DNA from: JACCTH01 sp963761985
GTDB taxonomy: Bacteria > Actinomycetota > Acidimicrobiia > Spongiisociales > ZC4RG35
Assembly: GCA_963761985.1 (NCBI GenBank)
Contig: CAVXIT010000013.1
Location: 186,001-250,000 of the forward strand
Length of the DNA: 64,000 nt
Reading direction: 5' to 3'
This document shows positions 26,135 to 35,520 of the stretch, in pieces. The translations under genes were made by a program, and so were the position numbers. Every line of letters starts with the position of its first letter. Within the stretch, counting starts at the first letter, position 1. The notes under the pieces were generated by a model. The model was not told where the DNA came from, ran no database searches, and was given only the letters and a program-made list of their open reading frames with translations.

Positions 26135-27623
26135 TCAGGCGAGTTCGCGCTCCGCCGCTCGCACCAGCGCCGCTTCCTCCTCGGGCGCCTGGGCGACAAG
26201 GTGGTGCCGGCTGTAGAGCGAGGTAATAGATGTACATCGCAACGATAAAAACCAGGATGCCGATCGTGGCGATACGGTACGCCTCGATCAGCAGGGTCGA
26301 AGCCAGAGCCAGCAAAGCCAGAATGGCACCGACCACGCCCCCGGCGATCCCGAGGGGGCTGACGTAAGGCCGGTGCATCTCCGGGCCGGCGGACCCGCAG
26401 CACGACGAAGTCGATCATGACAATCGCATAGGAGATCACTGCTCCCGTTACCGCCATGTTGAGCAGGGCCGCACCGATGGGACCATCGATGTACGCGTCG
26501 ATGAGAAACGCCAGACCCAATCCCACTACTCCGCCCAACAGCAGAGCCCGGGCCGGAGTATGCCGGGCCGACGTCACCGAGATCGACCTCGGTAGGTAAC
26601 CGGCCCGCGAACCGGCAAAGAGCACCCGGCCATAGGCATAGATGATTGCGTGGAAGCTGGCGATCAGTCCGACTAGGGCCAACACCGCCAGGAACGTCGT
26701 CCCGATGCCATCACCAAAGATGGCCCGGAACCCGAGCATCACCGGCTCGAGTGAGCTTCCCACCTCAGCGGCTCCTCCGGCTATACCGGTATTGAAGACC
26801 AGGGTGAACACCGAGAAGCCCAACAAGGTGACGATGCCCCAGATCAATGCTTTGGGCATGTCTCTGACGATGTCAGTGGACTCTTCGGCCGCCAGCGGGA
26901 GTTGTTCGATTGCCAGGTAGAACCAGATGGCAAACGGGAACGAAGCCAGCACTCCGAACCAACCCAGTGGGAGGAACGTGGAGGCGCCGGCGCGGGAGGA
27001 GTCAACCGGGACGTTGTTCAGGAGATCGGGGCTCCAGGCTCCTGAGAAGATCGCCGCCAGGTAAAAGAAGACCAGCACGCCCATCGCGAGAATCGCGGCA
27101 ATGAAGGAGACCCGGAAGCTGAGCTTGGTTCCCCACATGTTGATGCCGACGAACAGCGCATAGAAGCCCACCCACCAGATCCAGTTGGGCAGATCGACGA
27201 TGTTGTCGGCATAGGCCGCGATCGAAATCACCACCACGGCCGGAGTGACCACATACTCGACGATGTCGGTGACCGTGTTGACAAAGGCCATGGATGGCCC
27301 CATCGCGCTGCGGGTGAACGAATAAAAGCCACCCGCATAGGGAAGAGCGGTCGAGAGCTCGGCGATGCAGAGAACCATGCACACGTACATGATCGCCATC
27401 AGCACGGTGGCGACCAGGAGTCCTCCGAAGCCACCGGTGGCCAGGCCGAAGTTCCAACCCGAAAAGTCGCCGGAAATGACTGCCGCCACTCCCAGGGCCC
27501 ACAGCACCACACCAACCGGCATGCTTTTGAAGCGCCCGCTGCTGGCGAGATACTCCTGGCCGACTTGCGATACGTGCCGAACCGACCTTCCGTCTCCGAG
27601 CCTTCTCTTTGCCCGGTGTCCAT
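26135..27623 (-). CDS. Ethanolamine permease-type APC transporter, reading frame broken three times
   Basis: The core (ATG 27522 leftward) has the ethanolamine-permease signature AAVISGDFSGWNFGLATGG, YAGGFYSFTRSA and VEYVVTPAVVV, with about twelve helices. The real start is probably ATG 27623, preceded by AGGAGG at 27634-27639, in another frame: MDTGQREGSE...TYRK, then EYLASSGRFKS in the core frame; one added base near 27558-27566 joins them. One extra base near 26383-26385 breaks VRRP from EMHRPYVSPLG, and another near 26214-26219 breaks YLA from YSRHHLVAQAPEEE. Restoring all three gives exactly 495 codons ending at TGA 26135-26137. The intact frame running on to 26065 is nonsense. Confidence 0.8.
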
Positions 27624-27758
27624 TGGCTCTCTCCCTCCTAATGGTGTGCCCGGAGACTAGGAGCGCGGCCTCTCGCGGCGCCTTCCAGAGTGGAGAGTTC
27701 TGATCGACAGGCCTTCCTCGCGCTCCCTAGCCTCCGACGCACCGAACGAGGAGAGAAA

Positions 27759-29129
27759 GTGCGCGGCTTGTTGAGCCTGGAGGCGATGGGAGCCAAAGTC
27801 GAGGCGGGAGAAATCGACACGATCGTGGTGGGCTTTACCGATCACTACGGGCGGGTGCATGGAAAGCGTTTCGACGCCGAGTACTTCCTCAGCGACATCG
27901 CCGCCGACGGCACCCATGGCTGCGACTATCTCCTGACGGTTGACATGGAGATGGAGCCGGTGCCGGGCTACACCTACGCCAATTGGGAGCTCGGCTATGG
28001 CGACTTTCACATGGTGCCTGACCTCGGCACGCTACGGGTGGCAAGTTGGCTCGATCGCACCGCCCTCGTGCTGGCTGATCTCCATGACCCGCATGACCAC
28101 GAATTGGTCGAAGTCGCTCCGCGCACGATTCTGAGGAATCAGCTGGACCGAGCGGCCGAGTCGGGTTACACGGCCCTGGGAGCATCTGAGCTCGAGTACT
28201 TCATCTACCTCGATTCCTACCGACAGGCGGCTGCCAGCAAGTATCAGGACCTAACGCCGGCAGGTTGGTACATCGAGGACTACCACCTTCTCCAGGGAGC
28301 CCGGGAGGAGCACTACAACGGCGCCGTCCGCCGTCATCTCTCCGCCTCGGGCATCCCGGTGGAAAACTCCAAGGGAGAGTGGGGGCGCGGTCAGCACGAA
28401 ATGAACATCCGCTACTCCGACGTGCTCGGAATGGCCGATCGGCACACGATCATGAAGCTGGCGATGAAGGAGATCGCAGACACCCAGGACCTTTCGGTGA
28501 CGTTCATGGCCAAGCCACAGATGTCGGAGGCGGGGTCGTCGTGCCATATTCACCTCAGCCTGTGGAGTGGTGAGGACAACGCCTTCCCCGGCGACATCGA
28601 GGAGGGCCCGATCCGGGTTTCTGCGGCTTTTCGCCATTTCCTGGGCGGTTGGATGGCTCACGTCCCCGAGGTGATGCCGTTCTTTGCTCCCACCATCAAC
28701 TCGTACAAGCGTTACCAGGACGGCTCTTGGGCGCCGACCCGGGTGGCTTGGTCATATGACAACCGCACGGCTGGCTTCCGGGTGGTCGGGCACGGCTCGA
28801 GTCTGCGCATTGAATGCCGAATCCCTGGGGCCGACTGCAACCCCTATCTGGTCTACGCCGCGGTCCTGGCGTCGGGGCTCGACGGCATTGCCAATGAGAT
28901 CGAGCCGCCCGCCCTGTTCAGCGGCGACGTATATCAGGCGGCCGAGCTGCCACGGGTTCCCTACACCTTGCGGGACGCCACCGACCAGTTTGCGGAGTCG
29001 GACTTCATCACTTCGGCCTTTGGGAAGGGTGTCCAGGAGCACTACACGCACTTCTTCCGCACCGAGCAGGAAGCCTTCAACAACTCCGTCACCGACTGGG
29101 AACGGTGGCGCTACTTCGAGCGGATCTGA
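27759..29129 (+). CDS. Glutamine synthetase-like gamma-glutamyl-amine ligase (GlnA4/PuuA type)
   Basis: 456 aa from GTG 27759, which has AGGAG at 27749-27753; an upstream GTG at 27690 is less likely. Glutamine-synthetase features: FTDHYGRVHGKRF near the start, LGASELEYFIY (metal-binding Glu), NSKGEWGRGQHEMNIRY, FMAKPQMSEAGSSCHIHLSL and NSYKRYQDGSWAPTRVAWSYDNRTAGFRVV (quoted here as separate blocks NSYKRY and TRVAWSYDNRT). Length and motifs fit ligases that glutamylate polyamines or ethanolamine instead of ammonia. The divergent permease is of ethanolamine type, so gamma-glutamylethanolamide is a reasonable product. Confidence 0.85.
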   Translation: MRGLLSLEAMGAKVEAGEIDTIVVGFTDHYGRVHGKRFDAEYFLSDIAADGTHGCDYLLTVDMEMEPVPGYTYANWELGYGDFHMVPDLGTLRVASWLDRTALVLADLHDPHDHELVEVAPRTILRNQLDRAAESGYTALGASELEYFIYLDSYRQAAASKYQDLTPAGWYIEDYHLLQGAREEHYNGAVRRHLSASGIPVENSKGEWGRGQHEMNIRYSDVLGMADRHTIMKLAMKEIADTQDLSVTFMAKPQMSEAGSSCHIHLSLWSGEDNAFPGDIEEGPIRVSAAFRHFLGGWMAHVPEVMPFFAPTINSYKRYQDGSWAPTRVAWSYDNRTAGFRVVGHGSSLRIECRIPGADCNPYLVYAAVLASGLDGIANEIEPPALFSGDVYQAAELPRVPYTLRDATDQFAESDFITSAFGKGVQEHYTHFFRTEQEAFNNSVTDWERWRYFERI

Positions 29130-29903
29130 TGCGACTCGAAGGCAAAGTCGCCTTGATCACCGGCGCGGCGGGAGGCATCGGCCGAGAAAGCGCGCTCCGC
29201 TTTGCGGCCGAAGGCGCGAAGGTGGTGGCGGTCGACCTCAGCCATGAGGCGGTGACAGCCGTCGCCACCGAGGTCAACAAGGCGGGAGGCAAGGCGACCG
29301 CGGTCACGGCTGACGTTTCCAAGGCGACCGACTGCGAATCCATGGTCGCCGCGGCCGAGGCTGAATTTGGCCGCCTCGATGTCATCTTCAACAACGCCGG
29401 GATCATGCATTCCGCTGACGATGACGCCGTTGCCACGGAAGAGGCGGTCTGGGATCAGACCATGAACATCAATGCGAAAGGCGTCTTCCTCGGCTGCAAA
29501 TACGCGATACCGGCCATGCGCCGCGCTCGGCGGCGGGTCCATCATCAACACGGCCTCCTTTGTCGCGGTGATGGGAGCGGCCACCCCCCAGGTGGCATAT
29601 ACCGCCTCGAAAGGTGCCGTGTTATCGATGACAAGAGAGCTGGCGGTGATCCACGCCAGGGAGAACATTCGCGTCAATGCGCTCTGCCCGGGACCGCTGC
29701 ACACTGAGTTGCTGATGAAGTTTCTCGACACCGACGAAAAGAAGCAGCGACGACTCGTCCATATCCCGATGGGCCGCTTCGGGGAGGCGAAGGAGATGGC
29801 CAACGCCGCGCTCTGGCTTGCGTCTGACGAGTCCTCCTTCACCACCGGGGCGACGTTTCTGGTCGATGGAGGTATCACTTCGGCTTACGTCACGCCCCAG
29901 TGA
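29129..29903 (+). CDS. Short-chain dehydrogenase/reductase, one frame break
   Basis: N-terminal half: cofactor motif TGAAGGIGRE, AVDLSH, NNAGIMH, ending ...KYAIPAMRRA. The C-terminal half lies in another frame: GGGSIINTASFVAVMG, active-site YTASKGA, CPGPLHTELL and FLVDGGIT. Removing one base near 29528 joins MRRA to GGGSIIN and gives a normal 257-residue SDR with the complete Ser-Tyr-Lys triad. The start overlaps the ligase stop (TGATG). In this context it would oxidise the alcohol of a glutamylated amino-alcohol before the ALDH acts. Confidence 0.8.
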
Positions 29904-29912
29904 GATGAACTT

Positions 29913-31283
29913 GTGACGACTCTCCTCAGCCCGGCGACCGGCGAGTCGATCGGAGAAGTGCCCACCCAGGGTGCGGACGAGGTCGATAAAGCAGTCCGAG
30001 CAGCAGAGTCGGCATTTGGCGAGTGGAGTCGAGCTCCGGTACGCCAGCGACGCGATGTGCTCCGCGGAATCGCTGATCTCATTCGCCGTGATCAACAGCG
30101 GCTAGCTGCCCTCGAGTCGCTCAACACCGGGAAGCCGATCTCGGCGGCACGGGGCGAGATCGGGGCTGTTGCCACCACTTTCGATTTCTACTCCGGAGCG
30201 GTCGACAAGTTCGGCGGTCAGACCATCCCCGGCAACACGCCGGGCACCCTCTTGACCTGGCGCCAGCCGCTCGGAGTTTGTGCGGCCATTGTTCCCTGGA
30301 ATTTCCCGATGGTCATTGCCGGGTGGAAGGTTGCTCCGGCGCTGGCGATGGGCAACACCGTGGTCGTCAAGCCTGCCGAGATCACCCCGCTCTCCGCCCT
30401 TGCGTTGGCCGAACTGGCACTCGAGGCTGGTTTGCCCGAAGGTGCTCTGGCAGTTGTCACGGGGCGTGGATCTGAGGTTGGGGAGGCATTGGCTGCTCAC
30501 GCGCACGTGGCGAAGGTTTCTTTCACCGGTTCGACCGAGGTCGGCAGCCGCATCATGGAATTGGCGGCCCCGACGATCAAGAGGGTTTCTCTTGAGTTGG
30601 GCGGCAAGTCAGCCAACGTGATATTTGCCGACGCCGACCTCGATGTCTGCATTTCGTCCTCGTTGTGGTCGGTTTACGACAACGCCGGCCAGGACTGTTG
30701 TGCGCGGAGCCGGTTGATCGTCGAGCGTTCCATCTACGACGAAGTGCTCGAGCGCTTCGTTGCGGCCGCTGAGGCAATCAGGCTGGGCGATCCGGCTCAG
30801 GAGCAGACCGAGATGGGCCCTTTGATCACGGCCGCCCATCGAGAACGAGTCGCCGGATACCTCGACATAGGGCGAGAAGAGGGGGCACAGATTGTCACCG
30901 GTGGCGAGGTTCAGGATGGCCCGGGCAACTACCTGACGCCGGCGGTGCTGACCGAAGTCGATTCGCAGATGAGGGTCATGCAAGAGGAAATTTTCGGTCC
31001 GGTCGTGGGGGTGATTCCCTTTGAAACCGAAGAAGAGGCGATCAAGCTGGCCAACGACTCGATCTACGGGCTCTCCGGTTCGCTCTGGACCCGCGACATA
31101 GGCCGTGCTCTGCGAGTGGCGAAGGCGATCGAGACCGGCATGCTCTCGATCAACTCATCCTCGAGCGTGCATATCGAGGCGCCGTTCGGCGGAGTCAAGC
31201 GCTCCGGTTTTGGCCGCGAGCAGGGCATGGTCGCTCTGGAGCACTACACCGATCTGAAATCGGTCTTCATCGCCGAGCAGTAG
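29913..31283 (+). CDS. NAD(P)-dependent aldehyde dehydrogenase
   Basis: 456 aa. Active-site features: PWNFPMVIAGWKVAPALAMG (shown in part), KPAEITPLSAL, FTGSTEVGSRI, catalytic Glu in LELGGKSANVIF, catalytic Cys in NAGQDCCARS, EEIFGPVVGVIPF and INSSSSVHIEAPFGGVKRSGFGRE (in part). The NAGQDCCA motif is usual for betaine/gamma-aminobutyraldehyde-type ALDHs, including PuuC relatives. GTG start, 9 bases after the SDR stop. It fits as the last oxidation in the ligase-SDR-ALDH series. Confidence 0.9.
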   Translation: MTTLLSPATGESIGEVPTQGADEVDKAVRAAESAFGEWSRAPVRQRRDVLRGIADLIRRDQQRLAALESLNTGKPISAARGEIGAVATTFDFYSGAVDKFGGQTIPGNTPGTLLTWRQPLGVCAAIVPWNFPMVIAGWKVAPALAMGNTVVVKPAEITPLSALALAELALEAGLPEGALAVVTGRGSEVGEALAAHAHVAKVSFTGSTEVGSRIMELAAPTIKRVSLELGGKSANVIFADADLDVCISSSLWSVYDNAGQDCCARSRLIVERSIYDEVLERFVAAAEAIRLGDPAQEQTEMGPLITAAHRERVAGYLDIGREEGAQIVTGGEVQDGPGNYLTPAVLTEVDSQMRVMQEEIFGPVVGVIPFETEEEAIKLANDSIYGLSGSLWTRDIGRALRVAKAIETGMLSINSSSSVHIEAPFGGVKRSGFGREQGMVALEHYTDLKSVFIAEQ

Positions 31284-31287
31284 GGCG

Positions 31288-31407
31288 AAACCTAAGGCTT
31301 CAAGCCGTGGAATTCACGGCATTTTGCACGCGGATTCGTTCTTCGCTCGCGGGCCTCGAAACCGCGGGCTAGAAGCCGTGAAAAACGCGGTGCAGAGCCT
31401 TAGGTTT
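31288..31407. repeat. 120-base inverted-repeat structure with internal hairpins
   Basis: AAACCTAAGGCT (31288-31299) and AGCCTTAGGTTT (31396-31407) are perfect 12-base terminal inverted repeats. Inside are the hairpin GCCGTG-GAATT-CACGGC (31304-31320), a CGCGG/CCGCG stem around the middle, and a second GCCGTG near 31374. It lies just after the ALDH stop; its right arm encodes the end (TNQT, stop) of the Arc-like gene on the other strand. It could be a two-way terminator or a small non-autonomous element. No second copy was seen in the window. Confidence 0.6.
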
Positions 31408-31588
31408 GGTTAGTCCTGGGCTTGCGGGGCAGTGGTTCGGGCGTCCAGCGGCCGTTCTTTTTGGCGGCCTCCATGAGCAGGTATTCAATCTGCGCGTTGA
31501 TGCTCCGGAGATCATCCGCCGCCCAGCGTTCGAGTATCTGGTGCAGCCTTGGGTTGAGCCGCAACAGAAAACTCTTCCGCTCCGTCAT
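31400..31588 (-). CDS. Arc-like ribbon-helix-helix DNA-binding protein
   Basis: 62 aa. KSFLLRLNPRLHQILERWAADDLRSINAQIEYLL matches the Arc/MetJ fold: a short strand (KSFLLRL), helix 1, and helix 2 with INAQIEYLL. Start ATG overlaps the SPFH stop (ATGA), so it is translated with it. Small Arc-type proteins often follow this class of SPFH gene in actinobacteria and probably regulate the operon. No toxin gene is present. Confidence 0.8.
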   Translation of the reverse strand: MTERKSFLLRLNPRLHQILERWAADDLRSINAQIEYLLMEAAKKNGRWTPEPLPRKPRTNQT

Positions 31589-32458
31589 CCCGGATAGAGC
31601 GTGCCCGCGTTGACGACCGGCTGGGCGGCTCGATCGGCAGTGAGCACGACCATCAGGTTCGAAACCATCGCCGCTTTGCGCTCTTCGTCGAGCTCGACGA
31701 TGTTTTCGGCTGCGAGTTGTTCGAGTGCATCCTGAACCATCGACACCGCTCCTCGCACGATGAGCTTCCGGGCGGCAATGACAGCTCCGGCCTGTTGACG
31801 GCGCAGCATTTCTCCAGCAATTTCGGGCGCATATGCGAGCCGACGGAGACGACAGTCGCGCACTGAGACCCCGGCCTCATCGAGGCGGTCTTGAAGTTCG
31901 TTTTGCAAGGTGGCCGTCACGTCGTCAGCGTTGGCGCGTAGCGACGGGCCCTCGTCCTCGACATTGTCGTAGGGGTACTCGCTCGCGACATGGCGGATGG
32001 CTGCCTCGGACTGAACCTTGACGAAGTTCTCATAGTCTTCAACGTCAAACGCGGCCCGCGCCGTGTCGTCAACTTGCCAGTTGATCACGGCGGCGATCTC
32101 GACTGGGTTGCCAACGGCATCATTGACTTTGAGCACGTCCGAATCAAACGTTCTGATTCGGAGGGAAACATGCTTGCGAAGCGTGAAGGGATTCACCCAC
32201 CGAAAACCGTTCTCACGCACCGTTCCCACGTATCGCCCGAACAACGTGACGACTCGCGACTGATTCGGCTGGTTGATGAAGTGGCCCGGGAGTAGCACCA
32301 ACCCGGTGAGAAACAGGGCGAGCCCGAGAAAACCCACCCAAAGTGATCCGATCCCAAACCCGGTGAGGACCGAGGCGATACCTCCGAGCAGCAACGCTGC
32401 AGCTAACCGGCAACATCACCCATCCCGACTGTCCACTGATCAGGCGCTCACCTGACAC
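31585..32458 (-). CDS. SPFH/band 7 domain protein, frame break near the N-terminus
   Basis: The body (TTG 32394 leftward, 269 aa) has a hydrophobic hairpin (LLGGIASVLTGFGIGSLWVG), then QPNQSRVVTLFGRYVGTVRENG, the band 7 domain and AGAVIAARKLIVRGAVSMV. The true start is probably GTG 32458 because a perfect AGGAGG lies 5 bases upstream (32464-32469). That frame reads VSGERLISGQSGWVMLP and then fails. Dropping one G near 32405-32408 links it to LAALLLGGIASVL and gives 290 aa with a normal N-terminus for this family. Upstream of an Arc-like gene; divergent from clpB. Confidence 0.8.
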
Positions 32459-32469
32459 TCTTACCTCCT

Positions 32470-32511
32470 GGTATATCAAAATGATATCACCTTGGCGACA
32501 TCATTGATGTC
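32470..32511. promoter_or_regulatory. Two palindromes in the SPFH/clpB divergent control region
   Basis: ATATCA-AAA-TGATAT (32473-32487), flanked by GGT and ACC, and GACATCA-T-TGATGTC (32497-32511) are near-perfect dyads about 10 bases apart. They lie between the SPFH ribosome site and clpB. Neither resembles the HspR element (CTTGAGT-N7-ACTCAAG) that often controls actinobacterial clpB. The second dyad is followed by CTGAAGTCTGG, a word of the dispersed repeat family. Confidence 0.45.
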
Positions 32512-32547
32512 TGAAGTCTGGTGGAGAAACGGGAATAGGCTTCGCCT

Positions 32548-35136
32548 ATGGATCTAGCAAAGTTGACGACCCGGAGCCAGCAGGCTCTGGTGGCCGCGAG
32601 GGATCAAGCCCAGGCCAGAAATCACAGCGGGATCTACTCCGCTCACCTGCTCCGGGCCCTGGTCGCCCAGACCGAAGGCTTAGTTCTGCCGGTGCTCTCT
32701 GCTTTGTCGATTGCCCCTAACGATGTACGCCAGCTCGCCGAAACGGAGCTCAACAAGCTGCCCAAGGTCTACGGCGGGGCCGAACCGCAAATGACGCCGG
32801 ATCTGGCCCGCGTCCTCGAAACGGCCGACAAACGCCGAATCGACTTCGGCGACGAATACATCTCGCTCGAGCACCTTTTGATCGGCTTGGCCGAGAGCCA
32901 GGACAGCGTCGGAGCCGGCCTGCGCAACCTCGGGGTGACGGCCAACGCGATCCTCGAAGGGCTCAAGGGCTTGCGTGGGAACCAGCGCATTACCAGTGCC
33001 GATCCCGAGGCCACCTTTGCCGCCCTCGAGCAGTACGGCCGCGACCTCACGTCTATCGCCGAACAAGGAAAGCTTGACCCCGTCATCGGGCGAGACGACG
33101 AGATCCGCCGCGTGATTCAGGTTCTTTCGCGAAGAACCAAAAACAACCCGGTGCTCATCGGCGAGCCCGGGGTCGGCAAGACCGCAATCGTCGAAGGCCT
33201 CGCCCGCCGCATCGCCGACGGCGACATCCCCGAATCTCTCAAAGGTCGTCGGATCGTGGCGCTCGACCTGGGGGCGATGCTTGCCGGCGCGAAATACCGG
33301 GGCGAGTTCGAGGAACGGCTCAAGGCCGTCCTCAACGAAATCAAGTCCTCGGAAGGCCAGGTGATCACATTTCTCGACGAACTCCATACGGTGGTCGGCG
33401 CAGGTGCGGCCGAGGGAGCCATGGACGCCTCCAACATGCTCAAGCCGATGCTTGCCCGCGGCGAGCTGCGGATGATCGGCGCCACGACCCTTGACGAGTA
33501 CCGCAAGCACATCGAGAAGGACGCAGCTCTTGAGCGACGATTCCAGCCGGTCCTCGTCGAAGCACCCTCGGTTTCGGACACGATCGGCATCCTCCGCGGA
33601 CTCAAGGAGCGCTACGAGGTTCACCACGGAGTGCGGATCACCGACTCGGCACTCGTAGCGGCCGCTGCCTTGTCCGATCGATATATCACCGCTCGCCATC
33701 TCCCCGACAAGGCGATCGACCTCATTGACGAAGCGGCCTCACGGCTTCGGATCGAGATCGACTCGATGCCTGAAGAAATCGACGAGCTGACCCGACGTCG
33801 TATCCAGCTGGAGATCGAACGCGAAGCTCTGAAGAAGGAGTCCGACGCTGCGTCGCGGGACCGCCTGGCGGGAGTTGAGAAAGAACTGGCTGACCTTTCC
33901 GAGCGGATCGACGGCCTCACGGTGCGCTGGAATTTGGAGAAGGACGCACTTGGCGCGATTCGACGAACCAAAGAGCAAATAGACGAGAACCGCACTCAGA
34001 CCGAACGGGCCGAAAAGGAAGGGGACCTGGCGCGAGCCGCGGAGCTTCGCTACGGCCGCGCTCGCGAACTCGAAGCGGAGCTCGCCAATCAAGAATCCGA
34101 ACTCGATCGGCTCCACGCCAACGGACGAATGCTCTCCGAGGAAGTCACCGACCAGGATGTCGCCGAGGTTGTCGGGCGGTGGACCGGGATTCCGGTTTCC
34201 AAACTGATGCAGGGCGAGATGGAGAAGCTGATCCATCTCGAGGAGCAGCTCCACGAGCGGGTCATCGGACAGGAGGAAGCTGTGTCTGCGGTCGCCGATG
34301 CCGTGCGCCGCAACCGCGCCGGGCTCGCCGACCCCAATCGTCCGATCGGCTCGTTCATCTTTCTCGGGCCCACGGGAGTTGGAAAGACCGAGCTCGCTCG
34401 CGCTCTAGCCGAGTACCTGTTCGACGACGAACGCTCGATGGTCCGCATCGACATGTCCGAGTACATGGAACGCCACTCGGTCTCAAGGCTCATTGGAGCC
34501 CCGCCCGGTTATGTCGGCTACGACGAGGGCGGCCAATTAACGGAGGCTGTTCGGCGCCGCCCCTACTCGGTGATCCTGCTCGACGAAGTCGAAAAGGCTC
34601 ATCAGGATGTCTTCAACGTTTTGCTGCAGTTGCTGGACGATGGGCGCCTCACCGATGGTCAAGGCCGGACCGTCGACTTCACCAACTCGGTCCTGATAAT
34701 GACCTCGAACCTTGGCTCCGAGTTCATTTCAGAGGATCTCGCACCAGAAGTTGTCGAAGAGCGGGTTATGAAGGCGGTTCGCAGTCACTTTCGTCCCGAG
34801 TTCTTGAACCGCGTCGACGATTTGATTGTCTTCGGACGCTTGACCCCCGGAGAGTTGCGAAAGATCGTCGACCTTCAACTCGATCGTCTTGTCGAGAGAC
34901 TGCGCGATCGCCACATCACCATCGAGTTGAGCGACGCGGCCAAGGACTATCTCGCAGCCGAAGGTTTCGATCCGGTCTACGGCGCTCGGCCACTAAAACG
35001 GGTAATCCAGAAGCAGGTCATCGATCCACTAGCGATGAAGCTCCTCGCGGGTGAGTACGGCGACGGGGACACGGTCACAGTGGACTTGAGCGCCGGCGAG
35101 CTCTCTTTCTCCCCGAGCGAGGTTCTTCGGGTTTAG
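32548..35136 (+). CDS. clpB: ATP-dependent disaggregase ClpB
   Basis: 862 aa, normal length. N-domain (about 1-145), AAA1 with Walker A GEPGVGKT near 205 and GAMDASNMLKP, long coiled-coil M-domain (about 400-530), AAA2 with GPTGVGKTELARALAEYLF near 605, and SVILLDEVEKAH. It extracts proteins from aggregates together with DnaK, whose operon lies 5 kb downstream. Control is unclear: no HspR element is seen in front of it, but two palindromes are. Confidence 0.97.
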   Translation: MDLAKLTTRSQQALVAARDQAQARNHSGIYSAHLLRALVAQTEGLVLPVLSALSIAPNDVRQLAETELNKLPKVYGGAEPQMTPDLARVLETADKRRIDFGDEYISLEHLLIGLAESQDSVGAGLRNLGVTANAILEGLKGLRGNQRITSADPEATFAALEQYGRDLTSIAEQGKLDPVIGRDDEIRRVIQVLSRRTKNNPVLIGEPGVGKTAIVEGLARRIADGDIPESLKGRRIVALDLGAMLAGAKYRGEFEERLKAVLNEIKSSEGQVITFLDELHTVVGAGAAEGAMDASNMLKPMLARGELRMIGATTLDEYRKHIEKDAALERRFQPVLVEAPSVSDTIGILRGLKERYEVHHGVRITDSALVAAAALSDRYITARHLPDKAIDLIDEAASRLRIEIDSMPEEIDELTRRRIQLEIEREALKKESDAASRDRLAGVEKELADLSERIDGLTVRWNLEKDALGAIRRTKEQIDENRTQTERAEKEGDLARAAELRYGRARELEAELANQESELDRLHANGRMLSEEVTDQDVAEVVGRWTGIPVSKLMQGEMEKLIHLEEQLHERVIGQEEAVSAVADAVRRNRAGLADPNRPIGSFIFLGPTGVGKTELARALAEYLFDDERSMVRIDMSEYMERHSVSRLIGAPPGYVGYDEGGQLTEAVRRRPYSVILLDEVEKAHQDVFNVLLQLLDDGRLTDGQGRTVDFTNSVLIMTSNLGSEFISEDLAPEVVEERVMKAVRSHFRPEFLNRVDDLIVFGRLTPGELRKIVDLQLDRLVERLRDRHITIELSDAAKDYLAAEGFDPVYGARPLKRVIQKQVIDPLAMKLLAGEYGDGDTVTVDLSAGELSFSPSEVLRV

Positions 35137-35195
35137 ATCGTCCGGCGGGGCGAAGAACAGGGCCGCTCTGTACGATCGGGCTCAGGAGGTGTCAG

Positions 35196-35516
35196 ATGGC
35201 GAAATACATGTTTCAGGTTGCTTTGAGCCTCGATGGGCTAAAAGGAACGGTTAAGGAAGGGGGAACGGCCCGCCGCAAGAATTTTGAGAAAGTGATGGAC
35301 TCCGTCGGCGGCAGCCTGGAGGTCTTCTACTACGCGTTCGGCGAACATGACGTAATCGGCGTCGTCGATTTGCCCGACAACGTGGCTGCCGCCGCCCTCG
35401 CCACGACTCTTGCTTCGAGCGGGGTGGGCTCGGTGAAGACCACGGTGTTGCTCACACCCGAGGACGTCGACGAGGCCGGAAAAAGGAAGGTCAAGTACAC
35501 CCCACCTAAGGGTTAG
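35196..35516 (+). CDS. GYD-domain protein
   Basis: 106 aa. Ferredoxin-like GYD family: KYMFQVALSLDGLKGTVKEGG, FEKVMDSVGGSLEVFYYAFGEHDVIGVVDLP (in blocks), ALATTLASSGVGSVKTTVLLTPEDVDEA. AGGAGG lies upstream of the ATG. The family is common and has no proven biochemical function. It stands alone. Confidence 0.85.
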   Translation: MAKYMFQVALSLDGLKGTVKEGGTARRKNFEKVMDSVGGSLEVFYYAFGEHDVIGVVDLPDNVAAAALATTLASSGVGSVKTTVLLTPEDVDEAGKRKVKYTPPKG

Positions 35517-35520
35517 ACCG

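Noticed and set aside
31400..32458. Arc-like protein and neighbour as a toxin-antitoxin pair
   Set aside because: The partner is a band 7 membrane protein and no toxin fold is present.
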